A DNA stretch of 6,667 nt from UBA11164 sp002420085 (GTDB lineage Bacteria; Pseudomonadota; Gammaproteobacteria; Xanthomonadales; Xanthomonadaceae): positions 1 to 6,667 of the forward strand of contig DALYLJ010000175.1 in assembly GCA_031976395.1 (NCBI GenBank), read 5' to 3'. The translations under genes and the position numbers were made by a program. The notes beneath the pieces are model-generated. The model was not told the DNA's origin. It saw nothing but the letters and a program-made list of their open reading frames with translations, and did no database searches. Positions 1 to 4,987 of the stretch are shown in pieces; position 1 is the first letter of the stretch, and every line of letters starts with the position of its first letter.

Positions 1-28
1 GCCTCGGCTTGCGAGGCAGATGCCTCGC
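1..28. repeat. Three-part inverted repeat with two competing hairpins
   Basis: The arms gcgaggca (11-18) and tgcctcgc (21-28) are perfect reverse complements separated by only two bases. An earlier gcctcg (1-6) can instead pair with cgaggc (12-17) across a 5-base loop. The same middle arm can therefore pair with either flank, which gives mutually exclusive hairpins in RNA. The 8+2+8 palindrome could also be a protein-binding site on DNA. There is no T-tract after it, so it is not a textbook intrinsic terminator. It may end a gene lying to the left of the window. Confidence 0.45.
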
Positions 29-170
29 ATCTTGCCGCTTGGCGTGGCTCGGTCGGCAATTATGCCACGGAACACGTTCCGCCGATGCTCTCGCTCGGCT
101 CGGCTTCATGCGCTGATGACGCGCTTGGGCCGATCCTGGTCCAGGGCTGGGCTGGGTGAGTGGCTCGACT

Positions 171-202
171 GGCATGCCGAAACAGCCGCGTCGGGCATGG
201 CC
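171..202. repeat. Imperfect hairpin in the upstream region
   Basis: The arm at 171-180 (ggcatgccga) pairs with 191-202 (tcgggcatggcc), forming ten base pairs with single-base bulges at G193 and G200 and a 10-base loop. I see it directly in the sequence. Function is unknown: it could be part of a structured leader or a chance GC-rich fold. Confidence 0.35.
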
Positions 203-241
203 ATCCGATCGGTGCGACTGCGGCGGCTTCGTCGGTCGCGA

Positions 242-257
242 TGTGGAGGCGATCACA
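242..257. promoter_or_regulatory. CRP/Clp-family operator-like site
   Basis: TGTGGAGGCGATCACA matches the CRP-family consensus TGTGA-N6-TCACA at 9 of 10 core positions; the only mismatch is G for A at the fifth base of the left half-site. The centre is at 249.5, about 96 bp before the TTG start at 346. CRP-family proteins (Crp, Vfr, and Clp in Xanthomonadaceae) recognise this core. Allowing one mismatch, it is expected about 3 times per 100,000 positions in random equal-base sequence, so chance occurrence in this 345-bp upstream region is roughly 1 in 100. I cannot place a strong -10 box downstream. Regulation of the PAS-GGDEF-EAL gene is inferred, not shown. Confidence 0.55.
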
Positions 258-275
258 GATCATCAACAGCGGTTC

Positions 276-295
276 CCCAAGCGGCACCGCTTGGG
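276..295. repeat. Perfect 8-bp stem hairpin before the PAS-GGDEF-EAL gene
   Basis: The arms cccaagcg (276-283) and cgcttggg (288-295) are exact reverse complements with the 4-base loop gcac. The hairpin ends 35 bases before the Shine-Dalgarno and 50 bases before the TTG start. It is not followed by a T-run, so it is a weak terminator candidate. It could be a leader hairpin, an attenuator-like element or an operator for a dimeric regulator. Confidence 0.45.
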
Positions 296-330
296 TAAGC
301 TGATGCCCGCCTGGATGCGTTGGCTGGGTC

Positions 331-336
331 AGGGGA
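331..336 (+). promoter_or_regulatory. Shine-Dalgarno supporting the TTG start at 346
   Basis: AGGGGA (331-336) lies 9 bases before the TTG at 346, a suitable distance for a ribosome binding site. It is the best such site near the start of the long frame, which is closed upstream by an in-frame TGA at 301-303. The next in-frame ATG (379) has only a weak purine stretch before it. Confidence 0.65.
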
Positions 337-345
337 AGTCCTTCG

Positions 346-3114
346 TTGCGAGCGCTTTGCGAAAGTCTGTTGAAACTGATGCCGCATCGGCCCTTGTTGG
401 CATTCGATGCGGGCGGCGCCTGCCTGCTCGCCAGCCCGGCGGCTACCGAAGCCGGCATTCGTTGCGCCGACACCCCGCTTCCAGAGTCGATCCGCACCCG
501 GCTGGCCAAGGGCCATGAGGGTGTGCTGATCGAAACCTGGCCCGACCTGGCATTGCACCCGAGCGGTCTTTGGCGGTTCTGGTCGCTGCCGGGTCCGGAT
601 GGTCGTCCAAGCGGATTTCTCGCCGCGCCCGGTCCGGCCGAAGGCCCGATCCCACCGGGACGCGATGCCGAGCTCGATGCATCGCGCTGGCGTTACCTGC
701 TCGATGAGGCTCCGGACGGGTTCTGGGACTGGAGCCTGGTCACCGGTCAAGTCCTCTACGCGGCTCGCTTTCAGACCATGCTGGGCTACCCTGCCGGCAG
801 CTTTGCGCCCGAGGTCAGTGAGTGGGCGGGTCGTCTGCACGCCGATGATCGAGAACCGGCATTCGCAGCCTTGCGAAATCACATCGCCGGACATGCCCCG
901 ACATTCTCGATCGAGCATCGATTGCGTAGCGCCGATGGTCACTGGCTGTGGACCTTGAGCTTCGGGCGAATCGTCGAACGCGACGACCAGGGGCAGCCGG
1001 TGCGGATGATGGGCACGATCACCGACATCAGTGCCTACAAGGCCCTCGAAGGCCAGTTGCGCGAACGTGAGGCGCTCCTGCTGGAAGCCCAGCGGGTGGG
1101 TGATATCGGCTCCTGGTCCTACGATCCGGAACGTGACATGTCCTGGTGGTCGGAGCGGATGTATCACATCTACGGCCTGCCGGTGGATTGCGAGCAGCGC
1201 CACCGTGAGGCGCATCTGGACATGTACACGCCGGAATCGCGACACCGGCTCGACGCCGCGATCGAACGCGCCCTGCATTCCGGCGAGCCGTACTCGCTGG
1301 ATCTGGAGTTCATCCGTCCCGACGGCGAGCGGCGCTGGATCTCCGCGCGCAGTGAGCGGGTGTTCGACCACGTCGGAAATCCTCGCCTGGTCGGCGTCGT
1401 TCAGGACATCACCAGTCGTCGGCAACGCGACTCGGAATTGCGTCGCCAGGCCGGGCTGCTGACCGAGATGTCGCGTATGGGCCGGATCGGCGGCTTCGAA
1501 TGGGATCTGCGCGACAACACCCTGTCCTGGACCGAAGAGGTGTATCGACTGCACCACATCGAACCCGGCACCCGCATCGATCCCGACAGCGTACACGCGC
1601 TGTACGACGGCGATTCGCAGGCGCGGCTGAACGTCATCTACGCGCGCCTGCGCGCTGGCGACAGCGACTACGAGTCGGCCGAGCTGTGCCTGTTCACTCC
1701 GGAAGGGCGTCGGGTCTGGCTGCGCTTTCAGGCTCGCAGCGAACGTGAGAACGGCGAGGTGGTCCGGATCGCGGGCGTGCAACAGGACGTCACCGCCGAA
1801 CGCGAGGCCGCCGATTTAATCGAGCAGCTCGCCCACTTCGACGGGCTGACCGGCCTGCCCAATCGCTTCCTGTTCCGCCAGCGGGCACAGGCTGCGATCC
1901 GCGAGGCCCAGGCACACGGCCGCATGCTGGCATTGCTGTTCATCGACCTCGATCGCTTCAAGAACGTCAACGATTCGCTCGGTCATGGTGCCGGCGACAA
2001 TCTGCTGTTCCAGATGGCTGGACGCCTGCGCGGCTGTGTTCGCTCCAGCGATGTGATCGGCCGCCACAGCGGCGATGAATTCCTTGCCCTGCTCAATCCG
2101 ATTTCCAGGGCCGAGGATGCCGCCCGGGTGGCGAAGAAGATTCTGGAGACCGTGTCGGTGCCGGTCGAGTTGCAGGAAGGTCATCTCCAGGTCGGATGCA
2201 GCATCGGCATCGCCGTGCTCAATGGCGACGGTGGCGATCTCGATGGCCTGCTGCGGGCGGCCGATACGGCGATGTATGCAGCCAAGGATTCCGGCCGCAA
2301 CACCTACACGTTCTACTCCGAGGAATTCCGCGATCGGGTCCAACGCCGGATCACCCTGGAATCACAACTCCGACAGGCAATCGTCCGCGACGAGTTGCAT
2401 CTGGTCTACCAGCCCACGGTCTACAGCCAGAGCGGAGCGGTTGCCGGCATCGAGGCGCTGCTTCGCTGGACCTCGGAAACCGGCGAACTGCGCTCGCCGC
2501 AGGAGTTCATCCCGATTGCCGAGGACTGCGGCGAGATCGTGTCGATCGGCTACTGGGTGTTGCGTCAGTCGGTTCGCCAGGCGCGTGCCTGGCATCAGGA
2601 CGGCCTCAATTTCCAACGCATCGCGGTCAATGTCTCGGCCGTGCAACTGCGCGAACCCGACTTCGGCCAGAACGTGGTCGATATCTGCCGCGAGGAGGAC
2701 TGGCCGACCCACCGCCTGCAACTGGAGCTGACCGAATCGGCCTTGATGCGTGATTCGGAAACCCTGGTTCGAGCCTTCGAGTTGTTCGAGCGCGAGGGCA
2801 TCTCGCTGGCGGTGGACGATTTCGGCACCGGTTTCTCGAACCTCAACTATCTCACTCGGTTTCCAGTACGGGTGCTCAAGATCGACCGCAGCTTCACCGA
2901 GAACATCCTCGACGACATCGGCAAGTTCGAGTTGTGCCGGGCGATCATCGGCCTCGGCCACGCGCTCGATCTGCAAGTGGTAGCCGAAGGCGTGGAATCG
3001 CTGGCCGTTCACGAATTGCTGCGCAACCAGGGCTGCGACGAGTCGCAGGGGTATTTCATCGCTCGACCGTTGGCCGCTGACGCGATGGCCGAGTGGTTGC
3101 GCGGACACGACTGA
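346..3114 (+). CDS. PAS-PAS-PAS-GGDEF-EAL protein (hybrid c-di-GMP cyclase/phosphodiesterase)
   Basis: Predicted soluble 922-residue signalling enzyme that makes and/or degrades cyclic di-GMP. The TTG start is chosen because AGGGGA precedes it by 9 bases; ATG 379 is the alternative. Domains in order: residues 1-110 look like a degenerate PAS (LLAFDAGG...ASPAATEAG); PAS_3-type domains lie at about 115-232, 246-361 and 370-487; GGDEF at about 497-655; EAL at about 670-918. The GGDEF domain keeps DLDRFKNVND, GH..GD and an RSSD inhibitory site (566-569) five residues before the signature, but the signature is SGDEF (575-579). The EAL domain has its key features: EAL (703-705), NVS, ELTES (794-798), DDFGTGFS (from 824), LKID (Lys845) and AEGVES (Glu881). 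Phosphodiesterase activity is thus likely. Cyclase activity is plausible, since Ser at the first position is tolerated in some active cyclases. There are no membrane segments, no signal peptide and no LOV-type cysteine motif, so the ligand sensed is unknown. It is probably transcribed alone. Confidence 0.95.
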   Translation: MRALCESLLKLMPHRPLLAFDAGGACLLASPAATEAGIRCADTPLPESIRTRLAKGHEGVLIETWPDLALHPSGLWRFWSLPGPDGRPSGFLAAPGPAEGPIPPGRDAELDASRWRYLLDEAPDGFWDWSLVTGQVLYAARFQTMLGYPAGSFAPEVSEWAGRLHADDREPAFAALRNHIAGHAPTFSIEHRLRSADGHWLWTLSFGRIVERDDQGQPVRMMGTITDISAYKALEGQLREREALLLEAQRVGDIGSWSYDPERDMSWWSERMYHIYGLPVDCEQRHREAHLDMYTPESRHRLDAAIERALHSGEPYSLDLEFIRPDGERRWISARSERVFDHVGNPRLVGVVQDITSRRQRDSELRRQAGLLTEMSRMGRIGGFEWDLRDNTLSWTEEVYRLHHIEPGTRIDPDSVHALYDGDSQARLNVIYARLRAGDSDYESAELCLFTPEGRRVWLRFQARSERENGEVVRIAGVQQDVTAEREAADLIEQLAHFDGLTGLPNRFLFRQRAQAAIREAQAHGRMLALLFIDLDRFKNVNDSLGHGAGDNLLFQMAGRLRGCVRSSDVIGRHSGDEFLALLNPISRAEDAARVAKKILETVSVPVELQEGHLQVGCSIGIAVLNGDGGDLDGLLRAADTAMYAAKDSGRNTYTFYSEEFRDRVQRRITLESQLRQAIVRDELHLVYQPTVYSQSGAVAGIEALLRWTSETGELRSPQEFIPIAEDCGEIVSIGYWVLRQSVRQARAWHQDGLNFQRIAVNVSAVQLREPDFGQNVVDICREEDWPTHRLQLELTESALMRDSETLVRAFELFEREGISLAVDDFGTGFSNLNYLTRFPVRVLKIDRSFTENILDDIGKFELCRAIIGLGHALDLQVVAEGVESLAVHELLRNQGCDESQGYFIARPLAADAMAEWLRGHD

Positions 3115-3139
3115 AACCGACACCCAGCACGGCCCGAGG

Positions 3140-3171
3140 TTCGACCGAGTGGCTGATCGGTTACGGTCGAA
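3140..3171. repeat. Inverted repeat after the GGDEF-EAL gene (possible terminator)
   Basis: The arms ttcgaccg (3140-3147) and cggtcgaa (3164-3171) are perfect reverse complements around a 16-base loop. The repeat begins 25 bases after the TGA at 3112-3114. Within it, accga (3144-3148) can compete by pairing with tcggt (3157-3161). There is no T-tract, so factor-independent termination is uncertain. An operator for ubiA is an alternative reading. Confidence 0.35.
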
Positions 3172-3186
3172 GGCATTGACGATGCC
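3172..3186. repeat. Small hairpin directly abutting the preceding repeat
   Basis: ggcat (3172-3176) pairs with atgcc (3182-3186) around the 5-base loop tgacg. It starts at the very next base after the 3140-3171 repeat, so the two form tandem stem-loops in the gap before ubiA. The loop region includes TTGACG (3176-3181), which resembles a -35 box, but no acceptable -10 box lies at 16-18 bases downstream. Confidence 0.3.
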
Positions 3187-3233
3187 GTAAAGTGCTGACC
3201 GGTGCGCGCCGCCCCCCAGGCGCATGGATATCG

Positions 3234-4160
3234 ATGATGAGCTACGAACGCTACGCCGAACCAATGCCGCCGCCGCTCAGCCGACGTGACCGTTTGCGGC
3301 CATGGTGGCGCCTGATTCGTGGCGATCGCCCGATCGGTGTACTGCTGCTGCTCTGGCCAACCTGGTGGGGCCTGTGGCTGGCGGCCGATGGCCTGCCCTC
3401 GATCCATCTGTTGATCGTGTTCACGGCGGGGGTCTGGCTGACCCGCTCGGCCGGTTGCGTCATCAACGATTACGCCGATCGCTGGCTCGACGGCCAGGTC
3501 GAACGAACCCGCGATCGGCCGTTGGCGACCGGCGAGATCGCGCCGTCGGCGGCACTCTGGCTGTTCGCCGGACTGATGCTGATCGCGCTCGGTCTGGTGT
3601 TCACCACCAATCGGCTGACCGTGCAGCTCAGTGTGGTTGCCGTGCTGCTGGCTGCGAGCTATCCCTACCTCAAGCGCTACACCTATCTGCCCCAGGTCTA
3701 TCTCGGCATCGCCTTCGGCTGGTCGATCCCGATGGCGTTCGCGGCCACTCAGGGCGAAGTACCGGCGCTGGCCTGGCTGCTGTTCCTGGCCAACCTGCTG
3801 TGGACCACGGCTTACGACACCTGGTACGCCATGGTTGATCGCGACGACGACATCCGCGCTGGTGCCAGATCGACTGCGATCCTGTTCGGCCCGGCCGATC
3901 TCGCGGCACTGGCGGTCATGTACAGTGGATTCATCATCGCGATGCTGCTGCTCGCTCGCCGTGCCGAACTCGGGCCGCTGTACCACCTTGGCCTGCTGGT
4001 CGCGGTCGGCATCGTGCTCTGGCAATTCCGGATCGCCCGCAGCCGCGCACGCGCGGCCTGCTTTCGGGCCTTTCTTGCCAACAACCGGGTCGGTGCGGCG
4101 ATCTTCATCGGTCTGGCCCTCGATCTGGCATTCGAATCCCGGCTGCCGCTGGTCGGCTGA
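3234..4160 (+). CDS. ubiA: 4-hydroxybenzoate polyprenyltransferase UbiA
   Basis: Integral inner-membrane prenyltransferase that attaches the polyprenyl tail to 4-hydroxybenzoate in ubiquinone synthesis. Close similarity to E. coli UbiA is visible throughout: GDRPIG.LLLLWPT near the N-terminus, NDYADRWLD (N78-D86, the first Asp-rich motif that binds Mg-diphosphate), the RDRPLATG segment, LKRYTYLPQVYLG, FGWSIPMAFAA, and YDTWYAMVDRDDD (D195-D206, second Asp-rich motif), then STAILFG. Many hydrophobic segments fit the family's usual multi-pass fold. Length is 308 residues from ATG 3234 against about 290 in E. coli. The start is uncertain: ATG 3237, ATG 3264 and GTG 3192 are also in frame, and none has a strong ribosome site (only GGA at 3226-3228). 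ubiC is not adjacent. The 3' end overlaps convergent comF by 56 bp. Confidence 0.95.
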   Translation: MMSYERYAEPMPPPLSRRDRLRPWWRLIRGDRPIGVLLLLWPTWWGLWLAADGLPSIHLLIVFTAGVWLTRSAGCVINDYADRWLDGQVERTRDRPLATGEIAPSAALWLFAGLMLIALGLVFTTNRLTVQLSVVAVLLAASYPYLKRYTYLPQVYLGIAFGWSIPMAFAATQGEVPALAWLLFLANLLWTTAYDTWYAMVDRDDDIRAGARSTAILFGPADLAALAVMYSGFIIAMLLLARRAELGPLYHLGLLVAVGIVLWQFRIARSRARAACFRAFLANNRVGAAIFIGLALDLAFESRLPLVG

Positions 4161-4905
4161 TCGTCGGCGCGAACGCTTCGGCACGTGCCACCACCCAGAC
4201 ATCGACCCGAACAATCCCGGCCCGCTTTAGGGTTCGCGCGCACTCCTCGACGGTGGCACCGGTGGTCATGACATCGTCGATCAAGGCGACATGTTCGAGC
4301 CCTGCCAGCGTCCCGGCGGCGAACGCATTGCGCACATTGCGGCGGCGCGCCTGGGCACCCAGTTCGCTCTGGGCAGCCGTGGCGCGCAACCGACGCAGAC
4401 CATCGACACAGACCGGCACGCCCCGTGCTCGGCCCACGGCCCGCGCCAGTTCCAGCGACTGGTTGTAGCCGCGCGTGCGCAACCGCTCGGGATGCAGCGG
4501 AACCGGAATCAGTGCCTGCGGGGCAGCGTGGTCCGCGAGCGACGCCGTCAGCAGGTGGGCCAGCACCCGGCCCGCCGCCAGATCACCATGAAACTTGAAG
4601 CGCGGCAGCAGACGGTCGATCGGGAAAGCATAGCGGGCTGCGGCATGGCAGGCGTCGAATGCCGGTGCTCGCCGCAGACAGCGACCGCACAGCGGCTCAT
4701 CATTCGGCAGTGGCAGGGCGCAGCGGCAGCATGCCTGGCGATCGACGATCATCGCGCGGGCGCAGTCCGGGCAGAGATCGCTGCGGCTGCCTCCCGGTTG
4801 GCCGCACACCAGGCAGGTCGGTGGCAGCAGCCAGTCGATCACCTGGGTGGCACGCACGCGCCATCGGGTCGGGTCGAGTTGACGCACCGGGTCACGAACC
4901 TCCAT
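4105..4905 (-). CDS. comF: ComF/GntX family phosphoribosyltransferase-like protein
   Basis: ComF-family protein: a zinc-ribbon N-terminus joined to a type I phosphoribosyltransferase fold. The family is linked to DNA uptake during competence and to use of DNA as a nutrient (GntX); its exact biochemistry is unclear. From ATG 4905 it has 266 residues. Paired cysteines C31xxC34 and C45xxC48 are followed by CxC/CxxC pairs around C60-C62 and C73-C76, as expected for zinc binding. The core has RGYNQSLELAR, a Q..L....R..N...AF segment, and the PRPP loop IDDVMTTGAT (209-218, Asp210-Asp211). The start is uncertain: ATG 4905 lacks a ribosome site, whereas GTG 4887 has GGAGG (4899-4903) 11 bases upstream; ATG 4989 would add 28 residues. 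The family usually stops near VWVVARA, but here a tail of about 25 residues continues across the end of ubiA. It is divergent from the BioC-like gene. Confidence 0.92.
   Translation of the reverse strand: MEVRDPVRQLDPTRWRVRATQVIDWLLPPTCLVCGQPGGSRSDLCPDCARAMIVDRQACCRCALPLPNDEPLCGRCLRRAPAFDACHAAARYAFPIDRLLPRFKFHGDLAAGRVLAHLLTASLADHAAPQALIPVPLHPERLRTRGYNQSLELARAVGRARGVPVCVDGLRRLRATAAQSELGAQARRRNVRNAFAAGTLAGLEHVALIDDVMTTGATVEECARTLKRAGIVRVDVWVVARAEAFAPTISRPAAAGIRMPDRGPDR
4899..4903 (-). promoter_or_regulatory. Shine-Dalgarno-like GGAGG inside the annotated start of comF
   Basis: On the minus strand the sequence reads ATGGAGGTTCGTGACCCG then GTG. GGAGG overlaps the last base of the ATG at 4905 and lies 11 bases before the in-frame GTG at 4887. 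This favours GTG 4887 as the real start (260 residues). The spacing is somewhat long, so both starts remain possible. Confidence 0.4.
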
Positions 4906-4953
4906 TGCGGGATCGTCGGCCGCGTCCGGACTGGCGCATCGGCGACGGCCACG

Positions 4954-4982
4954 GCGACAATGGTGCGATGATCCCACATCAT
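4954..4982 (+). promoter_or_regulatory. Weak sigma70-like promoter placing transcription start at the BioC-like ATG
   Basis: GCGACA (4954-4959) matches 4 of 6 bases of the -35 consensus and CATCAT (4977-4982) matches 4 of 6 of the -10, with an exact 17-base spacer. A start 6-7 bases after the -10 would fall at 4988-4989, on the ATG of the downstream gene. That gene has no Shine-Dalgarno, so a leaderless mRNA fits. The boxes are weak and could be chance. Confidence 0.28.
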
Positions 4983-4987
4983 TGGCC

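Larger units (their letters stand above)
1..345. other. Non-coding upstream region rich in inverted repeats
   Basis: I find no credible gene here. The open frames that cross it translate to Arg/Ser/Pro-rich sequence without recognisable domains, and those that run past 345 are out of frame with the convincing downstream gene. The region does hold inverted repeats at 1-28, 171-202 and 276-295, a CRP-like operator at 242-257, and the Shine-Dalgarno of the next gene at 331-336. It is probably the promoter and 5' leader region of the PAS-GGDEF-EAL gene. It may also contain the intergenic end of a gene lying to the left of the window. I see no c-di-GMP riboswitch, tRNA, or hallmark sequence of RNase P RNA, SRP RNA or tmRNA. 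Confidence 0.6.

Noticed and set aside
1..345. c-di-GMP riboswitch upstream of the GGDEF-EAL gene
   Set aside because: It was an attractive idea given the gene, but I could not find the conserved core of the GEMM-I or GEMM-II classes; only simple hairpins are seen.
20..509. Small overlapping frames on both strands in the upstream region (20-298 +, 156-518 +, 60-509 -)
   Set aside because: Their composition is unlike a protein and there is no ribosome site or domain. Those running past 346 lie out of frame with the strong GGDEF-EAL gene.
253..1782. Long minus-strand open frame (509 codons) opposite the PAS-GGDEF-EAL gene
   Set aside because: The translation is low-complexity Arg/Gln/Pro/Val-rich with no domain. 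It mirrors the codon bias of the real plus-strand gene in a GC-rich genome.
3176..3204. TTGACG at 3176 as the -35 box of a ubiA promoter
   Set aside because: At 16-18 bases downstream the sequence is GC-rich with no -10-like hexamer, and the motif lies within a small hairpin.
3224..3226. ATG at 3224 as the ubiA start
   Set aside because: It is out of frame with ubiA; the in-frame candidates are 3192 (GTG), 3234, 3237 and 3264.
3009..4214. Minus-strand open frame (401 codons) opposite ubiA
   Set aside because: It is rich in Gln, Arg, Pro and Gly and has no motif, while the opposite strand is a convincing UbiA. Read as an antisense shadow.
4906..4987. BirA (biotin repressor) operator between comF and the BioC-like gene
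   Set aside because: No TTGTAAACC-type palindrome is present in the gap.
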